Below are positions 55,282-63,946 of a DNA stretch of 64,000 nucleotides, in pieces. Position 1 is the stretch's first letter. The number at the start of each line of letters is the position of its first letter. The notes beneath the pieces were generated by a model that worked only from the letters and a program-made list of their open reading frames with translations, ran no database searches and was not told the origin of the DNA. The translations under genes were made by a program, and so were the position numbers. The stretch comes from Leuconostoc citreum (GTDB lineage Bacteria; Bacillota; Bacilli; Lactobacillales; Lactobacillaceae), in the NCBI RefSeq assembly GCF_004354555.1, contig NZ_PUFH01000002.1:166001-230000 (forward strand). The letters run 5' to 3'.

Positions 55282-55893
55282 TTAACCCAAACGGTTGTAG
55301 TATTCGACGATCAAAGCTTCGTTAAGGTCGGCATCTAATTCTTCACGTTCAGGTAAGCGAACGAGTGATCCTTCAAGCTTTTCAGCATCAAATGATACGA
55401 ATTGTGGACGTGCAACAACTGATTCAACAGCAGCTTGGATAGGTACAATGTTTTTTGACTTATCGCGTACTGAAACAACTTGACCAGGGGTAACGTTGTA
55501 TGATGGAATATCAACACGCTTACCATCGACCATGATGTGACCATGGTTAACCAACTGACGTGCTTGTTGACGTGTTGTTGCAAAACCAAGTCGATAAACA
55601 AGTGAATCCAAACGTTGCTCCAACAAGATCATAAAGTTAGTACCGTGAGTACCTTTACGAATCTTACCCGCCTTGTTAAACAAAGCGTGGAATTGACGTT
55701 CTGTCAAACCGTAAGTAAAACGCAACTTTTGCTTTTCGCGCAACTGCATACCATATTCAGAAATCTTAGCGCGGCGTCCGGCACCGTGATCGCCAGGCGC
55801 GTATGCGCGACGTGACAATTCTTTACCAGTACCTGACAATGAAACACCCAAGCGACGTGAAATGCGCCACTTTGGACCTGTATAACGTGACAT
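55282..55893 (-). CDS. rpsD: 30S ribosomal protein S4
   Basis: A primary 16S-binding protein of 203 residues, beginning [26 protein letters not shown]. The S4 RNA-binding domain [30 protein letters not shown] is central. It nucleates 30S assembly and represses its own synthesis in many bacteria. A TTG upstream in frame (55908) is part of the binding site TTGGAGGA; ATG 55893 is the start. Codon use is highly biased. Confidence 0.97.
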   Translation of the reverse strand: MSRYTGPKWRISRRLGVSLSGTGKELSRRAYAPGDHGAGRRAKISEYGMQLREKQKLRFTYGLTERQFHALFNKAGKIRKGTHGTNFMILLEQRLDSLVYRLGFATTRQQARQLVNHGHIMVDGKRVDIPSYNVTPGQVVSVRDKSKNIVPIQAAVESVVARPQFVSFDAEKLEGSLVRLPEREELDADLNEALIVEYYNRLG

Positions 55894-56055
55894 GTATATG
55901 TCCTCCAAAATGTATTTTGTCGTACATTTGAGGGTAAGTACCAGATGCGTGCAGCGCCTAACTTGACGTTTCTCAGAACCAGTAGCTATGGCCTTACTAA
56001 CGATTTGGGGCGTTGTTGACGCGCTTCTTTACTTACTGCTACTCAATTAACAACT
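55894..56055 (-). promoter_or_regulatory. Long leader of rpsD, candidate S4 autoregulatory leader
   Basis: A promoter (see 56063-56091) sets a leader of about 160 bases before rpsD, with no ORF. It contains GGTTCTGAGAAACG and other local stems. Firmicute rpsD genes often carry an S4-binding leader here. I could not verify the consensus, so this is by position. Confidence 0.4.
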
Positions 56056-56062
56056 TCTTTTA

Positions 56063-56091
56063 ATAATAACAGAAACTAGACAGCATAGCAA
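56063..56091 (-). promoter_or_regulatory. rpsD promoter
   Basis: On the minus strand TTGCTA (56091-56086), 17 bases, TATTAT (56068-56063). Confidence 0.7.
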
Positions 56092-56206
56092 GTTATTAAG
56101 AAAAGTGTAAACGAGTTGAGATTTGGCAAAAAAGACAGTCTGTTACTGTATAACCAAGGCACAGCGTGTTAGAATTGGGTTATCAATAAAAATGGGATAA
56201 AAACAC

Positions 56207-57919
56207 ATGAATTTAACTATATTAGCTATTATTTTAGGTATCGTTATTATTGCTTACATAGCAATTTTTGCGATGCAACGAACTACAATTAAAAAAGTCA
56301 ATGTTTTCAAGCTCAGAAAAGAACAGCTAGCGTCTTTGAAGGTACGCGAGGAGTTAGTTGAAGGGCGGAAGTTATCATTAACTGGACAGTCCTTAAAAGA
56401 GTATCAGAATCTTGAAAGACAGTTTAACGACGTTAAAAACAATAAGTTCTTAAAAATTGATCAACAGGCTAATTTAGTATTATTTGAAGCACGGGGTATT
56501 AATTTTATTAAAACGCGTCATGAATTGGCACGTTTGGAGGCGATGGTCAACGAAACGGAACAAACAATCAGTGATGTCCGAAAAGGGTTAACCGAGCTCA
56601 AAAAAATTAATGAAGCGCATCGTGAAGCAATCAATGATTTAAAGAAAAAATATGACGACTTGCGCAAACGATTATTAGCTGAAAACTTCAAATTTGGGCC
56701 AGCAAACGCAGGGTTAGATAAGTTTTTGTCACAACTAGAAGCCGACTATGATGAATTCACACGTTTAACTGAAGATGGGGATCACGCAACAGCATCCGAT
56801 ATATACGAACAGCTAGCCATGGAAACCACACAAATGGAAAACATGATGGCAGACATCCCAGACCTGTTTGATAAAGTAGATAGGGTCTACGTTGAGCAAC
56901 TCAATGAATTGTCACAGGGGCATTCTGATTTAGTTGCGCAAGGTTACGTTTTTCCAAACGATACAATTAATCAGGAGCTTAATGCTATTGATGACCAACG
57001 TCAGCAAGTATTAAAGTTGCTCAGTGAATTAAAGTTAAAAGAAGTTTCAGAACAAAATGGTTATATCGAAAGACGAATTGAGACACTCTACGATATGATG
57101 GAAACTGAAATGACGGCGCGTCAGCAAGTAACTAAACACGCGGACCAACTATCATCAGATTTGTTGCGGTTACGTGAGCAAAATAGTACATTGGCGATTG
57201 AATTAGATCGCTTAGGCCAAAGTTTCCAATTCAACAATAGAGAAATTGAAATGCGCCGGACGCTTTTAGAACAAATTAATGCGGCTGAAGAACAAGTTAA
57301 CCATAATGATGATTTGCTCGAATCTTCAGAAATGTCCTTTAGTGAATTACAGGCTAAGCAAGAAAAGTTACTGGCACATGTTTCTGAAATAGAGGCACAA
57401 CAAATAGAGATTTGGGATAAAATTTCTGGACTTGAAAAAGCGCAGCGTTCTGCAAGACAATTTGGTGGACAATACCAACAAGATATTGAAAACATCAAGC
57501 ATGCTGTTGAACGTATGAACTTACCCGGACTACCTGCCAGTTATTTGGAGTATTTCTTTGCAGTATCGAATGAGCTGGAGAGATTAGCCAAATCACTACA
57601 AGCGACATTGGTTAACATGGACGAAGTTCAAAGACAGCTTAATATTGTTTCAGCAGACATCGATACCTTGAAAGAAAAAACTGATAAAATTGTTGATCAA
57701 GCTAATTTAACTGAGCAGTTACTTCAATATGCTAATCGTTATCGCGCTACTAATGAGCGGGTGGCAGCTGCGAGTGAGCAGGCGCGCATGTTTTACGAGC
57801 GTGATTATAACTTTGATAAGGCGATGGATGTTTTGGGACCGGCACTTGATAGTGTGGAACCTGGTGTCTACGAAAAGTTAGTAGATGCCTATATGCGTCG
57901 TAAAACGCCACTATTATAA
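56207..57919 (+). CDS. ezrA: Septation ring formation regulator EzrA
   Basis: A 570-residue division protein with one N-terminal membrane segment (LTILAIILGIVIIAYIAIFA) and a cytoplasmic rod of spectrin-like coiled coils. It tethers and regulates FtsZ and links it to wall synthesis. The length and the C-terminal pattern RYRATNERVAAASEQARMFYERDYNFDKAMDVLGPALDSVEPG fit the family. The start is preceded by GGGATAAAAACAC only; a hairpin terminator follows. Confidence 0.92.
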   Translation: MNLTILAIILGIVIIAYIAIFAMQRTTIKKVNVFKLRKEQLASLKVREELVEGRKLSLTGQSLKEYQNLERQFNDVKNNKFLKIDQQANLVLFEARGINFIKTRHELARLEAMVNETEQTISDVRKGLTELKKINEAHREAINDLKKKYDDLRKRLLAENFKFGPANAGLDKFLSQLEADYDEFTRLTEDGDHATASDIYEQLAMETTQMENMMADIPDLFDKVDRVYVEQLNELSQGHSDLVAQGYVFPNDTINQELNAIDDQRQQVLKLLSELKLKEVSEQNGYIERRIETLYDMMETEMTARQQVTKHADQLSSDLLRLREQNSTLAIELDRLGQSFQFNNREIEMRRTLLEQINAAEEQVNHNDDLLESSEMSFSELQAKQEKLLAHVSEIEAQQIEIWDKISGLEKAQRSARQFGGQYQQDIENIKHAVERMNLPGLPASYLEYFFAVSNELERLAKSLQATLVNMDEVQRQLNIVSADIDTLKEKTDKIVDQANLTEQLLQYANRYRATNERVAAASEQARMFYERDYNFDKAMDVLGPALDSVEPGVYEKLVDAYMRRKTPLL

Positions 57920-57941
57920 ATAAACTGAGTTTGATATATAT

Positions 57942-57978
57942 TAAAAGGCCACCCGATTTAAGTCAGGTGGCCTTTTAA
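57942..57978. terminator. Bidirectional terminator
   Basis: AAAAGGCCACC / GGTGGCCTTTT around a 12-base loop, between ezrA and the convergent permease gene. Confidence 0.88.
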
Positions 57979-57985
57979 TATGCAT

Positions 57986-59386
57986 TCATGATAGTTTTGA
58001 ATGGCGCATACCATATATGAAGTACCATGCAACGCCGATAAGTACCCAGATACTAAATAGTTCTAAAGTATCGATTGGTAACTTAGTAATGAGATATAGA
58101 CTAATTATCCCAGCGATGAATGGGATAACAGGATAACCAGGTACTTTAAAACCGTCATGAGCCAAATCTTGACGTCGGCGTAGAATCAGTACGCCAAAGT
58201 TAATGAATGTGAAAGCCAGTAATGTACCAGCATTAATCAGACTCGCTAGGGTATTTAAAGGAATTAGACCAGCAAATATAGCCTCAATCACAACTGCCAC
58301 AAGCAAAGCGTTAACGGGTAGTCTTGAACTTTTTGAAATTTTACCAAGTGAACGTGGGAGCAAGCCGTCACGACCAAAGGAATAAGTTAGTCTGGAAGAA
58401 GCATATATCAAAGCGAGAATAGCCGTAAACATACCAACCAAAGCACCAACTGTAATCACAACAGCAAATTGCGTCTGATGAATAGCCTGTAGAGCAAAAG
58501 CAGCAGGGTCATCAACACCTAGTTGCTTATAGTTAACAATACCAGTTAACACGATTGAAAATAGGACATATAGTAAAGCAGAAATTAAAACTGTGCCAAC
58601 AATGCCGCGTACCATTGTTTTTTGTGGGTTTTTCACTTCGGCAGCGTGTGCGGCAATTGTGTCGAAACCAAGGAAAGCAAAAATGATACTTGCAGTTGCT
58701 GACATAATACCATTTAAACCAAGTGGTCCAGTGTGAAATTCTTTCGGATAGAATGGGACATAGTTTGTATGCTTAATGAAAAATGAACCACCAATAATAA
58801 ACAAACCAAGGATGGCTACTTTTAAAATGACGGCGCCATTTTCAATCTTCTTTGAAGCGTTAAGACCACGAGATAAAATCGCGGTAACAAGGAGAATGAT
58901 CATAACCGCAAATAAATTCACGATGCCGCCTTCCATTGGGCCAGCCAGTAACGACTTTGGCATATGAACACCAAAGGTTAAGAGCAGGTTATTGAGATAG
59001 GCTGAAAAACCAGTAGCAATGGCAGAGACGGCTAAAAAGTATTCTAATATTAAGGACCAGCCAAGTAACCAGCCAATAATTTCACCGTAAATGACGCTAC
59101 CATATGAGTAGGCTGATCCAGCAACTGGCATAGCTGAAGAAAATTCAGCAAATGACATGCCAGATAAGCCAGAGTATATAGCCGCAATAAGAAAAGCAAT
59201 AGATACCGCTGGGCCGGCATGTTGAGCAGCTTCATGGCCGGGCAAAATAAATATTCCAGTCCCAATCACAGTCCCAACACCAAGGCCTATGAGATCACGT
59301 GTGGTTAATATTCGTGACATATGAGAATCGGCTTGCATATAATTATCAATAGATTCTCGTTTAAATGCTCTCGCAAAGATAGACAT
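57986..59386 (-). CDS. APC family amino acid permease
   Basis: A 466-residue permease with twelve or more membrane segments of the cationic amino acid transporter-like (YfnA) branch. SRILTTRDLIGLGVGTVIGTGIFILPG at the N-terminus and FLGFDTIAAHAAEVKNPQKTMVRGI in the middle are typical. Substrate not determined. GGGAGAAA precedes the start on the minus strand. No riboswitch or T-box is seen in its short leader. Confidence 0.87.
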   Translation of the reverse strand: MSIFARAFKRESIDNYMQADSHMSRILTTRDLIGLGVGTVIGTGIFILPGHEAAQHAGPAVSIAFLIAAIYSGLSGMSFAEFSSAMPVAGSAYSYGSVIYGEIIGWLLGWSLILEYFLAVSAIATGFSAYLNNLLLTFGVHMPKSLLAGPMEGGIVNLFAVMIILLVTAILSRGLNASKKIENGAVILKVAILGLFIIGGSFFIKHTNYVPFYPKEFHTGPLGLNGIMSATASIIFAFLGFDTIAAHAAEVKNPQKTMVRGIVGTVLISALLYVLFSIVLTGIVNYKQLGVDDPAAFALQAIHQTQFAVVITVGALVGMFTAILALIYASSRLTYSFGRDGLLPRSLGKISKSSRLPVNALLVAVVIEAIFAGLIPLNTLASLINAGTLLAFTFINFGVLILRRRQDLAHDGFKVPGYPVIPFIAGIISLYLITKLPIDTLELFSIWVLIGVAWYFIYGMRHSKLS

Positions 59387-59506
59387 GATGTTTCTCCCAT
59401 ATTATTTTAATTTAAACATAACTATTATTTTAGCAATTTCATAGGCGAATGTCTAACTTTGCTCTTGCAGATACGTTACAATAGAAAAGATAAGGAATAA
59501 GATTAT

Positions 59507-60097
59507 ATGAAAGATAACAAAGTATTTGTCATCACTGGTGCGACAGGTGTTGGCAAAACCACAATTGCCCGCTATTTACAAGAAAATTATCGTATGCCTC
59601 GTGTGATTACACATACAACACGTCGACCAAGAGAACGTGAAGTGAATGGTATTGCCTACTACTTTGAAACGGATGATTCTTTTGAGAATAATCATTATTT
59701 AGAACGTGTGACCTATGCAGGGGCTAAATACGGTTCGTCGTATGAAGGACTAGACCGTGCATGGCAGAAAAGCCAATATATTACCATTGTCTTGGATACA
59801 GCTGGTGCAATTACTTATGCACAAGAATTGGGATCACGGGCGATTATTATTTTTGTGACGGTAACTAGTCCGTCTGTTTTGGTCGACCGCGTGCAAGTGC
59901 GAGGGGATGATCCACATGCTGTCAAACAACGTGTTGCCTCACCTGAATTTTTGAGAGATATGAAGTTGCCGCAGAATCTCAAGGGGAGAGCGTATGAATT
60001 AGTGAACGATGACTGGTCAAAGACAAAAACAAGACTAGATTTACTTGTGACAGATATAATGCATGGTCGTCGTTTGCCCAAAAAACAATTAGAATAA
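59507..60097 (+). CDS. Guanylate kinase-like protein
   Basis: A 196-residue P-loop kinase. Walker A is ITGATGVGKTTIA and the GMP-binding segment HTTRRPREREVNGIAYYF near residue 36 matches guanylate kinases. It is probably a second copy rather than the housekeeping Gmk, whose usual segment is TTRxPRPGEVDGVDYFF and which is normally linked to rpoZ. A GMP kinase activity is likely but not certain. It ends 22 bases before the -35 region of the attenuated operon. Confidence 0.78.
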   Translation: MKDNKVFVITGATGVGKTTIARYLQENYRMPRVITHTTRRPREREVNGIAYYFETDDSFENNHYLERVTYAGAKYGSSYEGLDRAWQKSQYITIVLDTAGAITYAQELGSRAIIIFVTVTSPSVLVDRVQVRGDDPHAVKQRVASPEFLRDMKLPQNLKGRAYELVNDDWSKTKTRLDLLVTDIMHGRRLPKKQLE

Positions 60098-60118
60098 AAA
60101 GTTGACGTATTTTATAAC

Positions 60119-60147
60119 TTGACATTTTGATTAAGAAAGATTATTAT
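60119..60147 (+). promoter_or_regulatory. Promoter of the aromatic leader-araT operon
   Basis: TTGACA at 60119-60124, 17-base spacer, TATTAT at 60142-60147. Transcription should start near 60154, about 26 bases before the leader ORF. Confidence 0.8.
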
Positions 60148-60179
60148 TATCTCATAATAAAATTAAGGTTTTTTAACAA

Positions 60180-60236
60180 ATGACAAATAAAGCAACACAA
60201 ATTAAAATGCGATTTTACTTTTGGTATTTCGGGTAG
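60180..60236 (+). CDS. Aromatic leader peptide, 18 aa
   Basis: MTNKATQIKMRFYFWYFG followed by two TAG stops (60234-60239). Six of the last seven residues before the final Gly are aromatic: Phe, Tyr, Phe, Trp, Tyr, Phe (codons 60213-60230). AAGG at 60165-60168 is a modest binding site eleven bases upstream. Such clustering upstream of hairpins and a terminator is the hallmark of a leader peptide for ribosome-mediated attenuation. Stalling at these codons would report shortage of charged tRNA-Phe, -Tyr or -Trp. Confidence 0.85.
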   Translation: MTNKATQIKMRFYFWYFG

Positions 60237-60239
60237 TAG

Positions 60240-60360
60240 CCGTTTACCAAAAGCATTTTGTTGTGGTATTCGGATAATCAACGGTTCGAATGCTAAAGTA
60301 AACACAGTTATTGGCTGGTGTAAACGCACATTCGGAATCGACCGAGTGTGCGTTTTTGTT
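60240..60360 (+). promoter_or_regulatory. Transcription attenuator of araT (competing hairpins and terminator)
   Basis: Segment 1 (CCGTT 60240-60244, TACCA 60245-60249) can pair with AACGG (60280-60284) and TGGTA (60264-60268). Segment 2 (GTATTCG 60266-60272) can pair with segment 3 (CGAATGC 60287-60293). Segment 3 (TTCGAATG 60285-60292) can instead pair with the left arm of the terminator (60329-60336). The terminator is ACGCACATTCGG (60324-60335) with CCGAGTGTGCGT (60342-60353), then a T run. A ribosome at the stop codon covers segment 1, 2 pairs with 3, and the terminator forms. A ribosome stalled on the aromatic codons leaves 1 paired, frees 3, and the antiterminator forms. Confidence 0.8.
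60324..60360 (+). terminator. Attenuator terminator before araT
   Basis: Twelve-bp stem (one T-G pair), loop AATCGA, then TTTTTGTT. Confidence 0.92.
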
Positions 60361-60405
60361 AGAAATCATTAGCAGGATTTAGGAAGCAGAATTTAGGAGA
60401 AAAAT

Positions 60406-61590
60406 ATGCCCAAAGCAAAGCCATCATTATTAAGCTCATTTAATAACCGTTTAGATTTAGTAAAACCAAGTGCTATACGAGCATTTGATAATGAAGTCAG
60501 TGCGATTCCTGATATTTTGAAATTAACTTTAGGGGAGCCAGATTTTAATGTGCCTGAGCATATTAAGGCCGCCGCCATTCATTCGATAACAGCCAATGAT
60601 TCACATTATTCAGCATCTAATGGGACAATCGCATTGAGAAAAGCCGCTGCCAATTTCTTGGCAGACCGTTATCAACTCGATTATCATGCAGAAAATGAAA
60701 TTATTGTCACTGTCGGTGCAACTGAAGCGATATATACCGTGTTAACATCGCTACTCAACGTGGGTGATAAAGTCCTATTACCAACACCCATTTTTCCATT
60801 ATATATACCCGTTACCATTGTCGGTGGTGGTGAACCTGTGTTTATTGATACATCAACGAATAACTTTGTTTTAAGTCCAGAAATGTTAACAGCAGCCATT
60901 GCAGAACATGGCGATAAAATCAAGGCAATTGTATTGAATTTCCCTTCTAATCCAACTGGTGTAACCTACACTGCAGATGAAATCAAAGCACTTGCTGACG
61001 TCTTACGAGACACTAACATTGTGGTTATTTCGGATGAAATATACTCTGAACTTACCTATGATGAAAAGCATGTATCAATGGCTCAATATCTTCCCGAACA
61101 GACAATTTTACTCAATGGTGTCTCAAAATCTCATGCGATGACCGGTTATCGTATTGGTTTCTTGGCAGGACCTGCTGAATTGGTGGCAAAATTGGGCTTG
61201 ATTCATCAGTTCACGATTACAACGGCAACAAATTCTGCTATGGCTGCTGCGGCTGAAGCTTTAAGTACAGAAGCTGGTCGCCAAGATACATTAGATATGA
61301 AAAAAGCTTACCAAGCACGACGAGATTTTGTCTATCAAACAATGATATCGCTAGGTTTTGTAGTGCCAAAGCCAGCAGGTGCATTCTATATCTTTGCTAA
61401 AATTCCAGCCGGTTATCTGCAAGACGATGTTGCATTTGCCAGAGATTTAGCCCAGAAAGATAAGTTGGCAGTTGTACCTGGTTCTGCTTTTGGTCCTGGT
61501 GGTGAGGGCTATATTCGTATCAGTTATGCTGCATCAATGGCACAACTAAAAGAAGCTATGGCACGTTTATCAGCCTATATGGCACGGTGA
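60406..61590 (+). CDS. araT: Aromatic amino acid aminotransferase (AraT type)
   Basis: A 394-residue fold-type I PLP enzyme. The PLP-Lys lies in NGVSKSHAMTGYRIGFLAG (near residue 240), SNPTGVTY and ISDEIYSEL are cofactor-site motifs, and GYIRISYA carries the substrate-binding Arg. It exchanges amino groups between glutamate and aromatic 2-keto acids, making Phe and Tyr in synthesis or starting their catabolism. The leader rich in Phe, Tyr and Trp codons supports the aromatic assignment over other class I aminotransferases. AGGAG at 60395-60399 precedes ATG 60406. Confidence 0.9.
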   Translation: MPKAKPSLLSSFNNRLDLVKPSAIRAFDNEVSAIPDILKLTLGEPDFNVPEHIKAAAIHSITANDSHYSASNGTIALRKAAANFLADRYQLDYHAENEIIVTVGATEAIYTVLTSLLNVGDKVLLPTPIFPLYIPVTIVGGGEPVFIDTSTNNFVLSPEMLTAAIAEHGDKIKAIVLNFPSNPTGVTYTADEIKALADVLRDTNIVVISDEIYSELTYDEKHVSMAQYLPEQTILLNGVSKSHAMTGYRIGFLAGPAELVAKLGLIHQFTITTATNSAMAAAAEALSTEAGRQDTLDMKKAYQARRDFVYQTMISLGFVVPKPAGAFYIFAKIPAGYLQDDVAFARDLAQKDKLAVVPGSAFGPGGEGYIRISYAASMAQLKEAMARLSAYMAR

Positions 61591-61594
61591 ATAT

Positions 61595-62587
61595 ATGACA
61601 AAAATTTTGATGACGAGTGTACGATCTGATGAAGAACCTAGTATTAAAACCTATGCTAAAGCGCACAATCTACAAATTGATATGGTACGCGAAGAATTTC
61701 ATCCCGGACAGCATGATAATTTATCAGAGTACAATGGCTTAATTGTTCAGCAGACTGCTAATATTGGTGGTGATGAAGCATTCTACCAGTCATTAGTTCA
61801 TCAAGGCTTAAAACAAATAACGACTCGTACTGCCGGTGTTGATATGATTCCGGTTACACTTGCTAAACGTGCTGGTTTAAAAATTACAAACGTGCCGAAA
61901 TATTCACCTAGATCAGTTGCAGAGCTCGCCTTGACACAAATATTTCAATTACTGCGACGGACTTGGGCCTTTGAACAACGTATGAATCAGAATGATTTTC
62001 GCTGGGCTGGTTTGCAGGCGAGAGAGATTCACACCATTACTGTGGGTATTATAGGTGCTGGACGCATTGGTGGGACGTTAGCTAAGCTCCTACATTTACT
62101 TGGTGCTAAAGTGATTGCCTACGATGTCAAGCCACAAGAATGTTTAAAAAAGTATCTGACATACGTTTCTAAAGCAACATTATTGGCTCAAAGTGATGTC
62201 ATTAGTGTGCATGTTGATTTAAATGATAGTACGGTTGGTTTACTCCAAGCGGTTGATTTTAATCAAATGAAAATAGGTAGCTTGTTTTTGAACATGTCAC
62301 GTGGGGATGTGGTTAACACAGAGGCCCTCATTGCGGCGTTGCTTTCAGGTAAAATACCAGCGGCTGCCTTAGATACTGTAACTGGTGAGTCACTCGTTTT
62401 TAACCGTGATTTAAGGCAACAAGGCATTGATAACTCACAAATCAGACAATTAATGGCGATGCCAAACGTGTTACTCACACCACATATTGCTTTTTTTACA
62501 AATATTGCAGTAGACAATATGGTTAATACGGCGTTGGATGATGTTTTAGCGATTATATCAGGTCATCAGGCTGTTAACGAAATATAA
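61595..62587 (+). CDS. D-2-hydroxyacid dehydrogenase
   Basis: A 330-residue NAD-dependent enzyme of the D-lactate/D-2-hydroxyisocaproate family. It has TRTAGVDMIPV, the Rossmann motif GIIGAGRIGGTLA near residue 150, the catalytic Arg in NMSRGDVVNTEAL and His in LLTPHIAFFTN. It reduces 2-keto acids to D-2-hydroxy acids. Four bases after araT, it would take the keto acid products of that enzyme, e.g. phenylpyruvate to D-phenyllactate (inference). No terminator separates them. Confidence 0.88.
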   Translation: MTKILMTSVRSDEEPSIKTYAKAHNLQIDMVREEFHPGQHDNLSEYNGLIVQQTANIGGDEAFYQSLVHQGLKQITTRTAGVDMIPVTLAKRAGLKITNVPKYSPRSVAELALTQIFQLLRRTWAFEQRMNQNDFRWAGLQAREIHTITVGIIGAGRIGGTLAKLLHLLGAKVIAYDVKPQECLKKYLTYVSKATLLAQSDVISVHVDLNDSTVGLLQAVDFNQMKIGSLFLNMSRGDVVNTEALIAALLSGKIPAAALDTVTGESLVFNRDLRQQGIDNSQIRQLMAMPNVLLTPHIAFFTNIAVDNMVNTALDDVLAIISGHQAVNEI

Positions 62588-62649
62588 GCAATCAGTAGCT
62601 TTACACTGGCGACACAATTTTAGAATGAAAAGGACAATGGACATAGGGT

Positions 62650-63699
62650 ATGGCTCAAAGTGATCGCAAACGCGTTAAAAAATTTATTGTGGATGTCTTA
62701 AATGGCACGAGCTTAGGGATTGTTATTACCTTAATACCTAGTGCGCTAGTGAGTCAATTTTTGCTACTGTTCCCTACTAGTGTTGTGGCATTGAAAGTTG
62801 GTTTCATGACAACGCTGGTACAGAGTGCGTTACCAATTGTTTCAGGTTTTGCAGTTGGCCAAATTAGGAAAATGTCGGCAATTGATTCAGGGGCGATTGC
62901 CCTGGCTATGTTTGTGTCTTCTGGGGTGGTTATACAATCACAAAAAAGTATGGTGATTAGTGGTACTGGCGTTATTTTAAATATCATTCTAGTGGCTATT
63001 TTGGCGACTGGACTGGCGCAATTAACGCAAGTTACCTTTGGCCATCTTAAGATACTCATCCAGCCACTTTTTTTGGTCTTAGTAGCCGGTGGCATTGGGT
63101 TGTTTACGTTATCACCTTTGCGGCAAGTTCAAGTGTGGATAGGCACTGGCGTTGCTTATGCAACAGACTTTACACCCATTATTATGGGCGCTTTGCTAGG
63201 CGCCGCATTCGCCTTTCTAATTGTTTCACCATTATCTTCAGTCGGTATTGCGACTGCAATTGGATTAACAGGTGTCGGATCGGGTGCAGCAAATGCTGGT
63301 ATTGTCGTTGCAAGTTTCACGTTAGCTGCAATGGGTGCTAGTGTTAATCCATTAGGTGGGACACTAGCGCATTTCATTGGGTCGCCTAAAATACAGATGG
63401 CTAATATGTTAACAAAGCCCAAACTTTTTCTGCCAACTACAATCGGGGCAGCAATAATGGGTGCAATAGCAACAATGTTTGATATTAAGGGGACGGCATT
63501 TTCAGCTGGCTTTGGTTTCTCTGGCCTCATTGGACCATTAACAGCCTATAACCTATCAAATAAAACAGTGGGCGCTATAATTGCTATTTTAGTGACTTTT
63601 ATCATTTTTCCAATTACGATTGCTGTCATTTTGCGCTGGATTTTCATTGTTAAACTAAGATGGATTCAACCAGAAGACTTACGATTAACATTACAGTAA
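62650..63699 (+). CDS. PTS EIIC-like membrane protein (PfoR-like)
   Basis: A 349-residue protein with about ten hydrophobic segments matching the EIIC_2/PfoR-like family: GTSLGIVITLIPSALV at the start, then GTGVGS-like GLTGVGSGAANAGIVVASF and NPLGGTLAHFIGSPKIQMANM. It has no EIIA or EIIB domain or neighbour, so sugar transport is not established; PfoR was described as a regulator. AUG 62650 follows ATAGGG. It may be read from the araT operon, since no terminator intervenes; a weak end lies after it. Confidence 0.75.
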   Translation: MAQSDRKRVKKFIVDVLNGTSLGIVITLIPSALVSQFLLLFPTSVVALKVGFMTTLVQSALPIVSGFAVGQIRKMSAIDSGAIALAMFVSSGVVIQSQKSMVISGTGVILNIILVAILATGLAQLTQVTFGHLKILIQPLFLVLVAGGIGLFTLSPLRQVQVWIGTGVAYATDFTPIIMGALLGAAFAFLIVSPLSSVGIATAIGLTGVGSGAANAGIVVASFTLAAMGASVNPLGGTLAHFIGSPKIQMANMLTKPKLFLPTTIGAAIMGAIATMFDIKGTAFSAGFGFSGLIGPLTAYNLSNKTVGAIIAILVTFIIFPITIAVILRWIFIVKLRWIQPEDLRLTLQ

Positions 63700-63821
63700 C
63701 TACAAAAACGAAAATTATCAAAATAAAGACATGCCTCACAGGCAGAAAGCGAACGAGGCAAGGGGAAATCAAGAGGATAAGGAAGATAAAACGAAGAGTA
63801 AAAACAAAGTAAAGGAAGTAG

Positions 63822-63850
63822 TTGACGAGGGGGGAAAAGGTTGGTATATT
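63822..63850 (+). promoter_or_regulatory. Strong promoter, candidate rRNA P1
   Basis: TTGACG (63822-63827), 17 bases, TATATT (63845-63850). Confidence 0.7.
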
Positions 63851-63917
63851 AGTATATGTTCTTAAGAGCGAAAGAGAGCAACGGTGTGAGCGAGTGAAAA
63901 AGAACGCGAGCAAGTAG

Positions 63918-63946
63918 TTGACAAAGCGAGAAGAATAAAGTATAGT
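63918..63946 (+). promoter_or_regulatory. Strong promoter, candidate rRNA P2
   Basis: TTGACA (63918-63923), 17 bases, TATAGT (63941-63946). Confidence 0.75.

Noticed and set aside
63650..63913. 87-codon minus-strand ORF
   Set aside because: It is the pyrimidine-rich complement of a purine-rich promoter region and overlaps the end of a real gene; the composition alone keeps the frame open.
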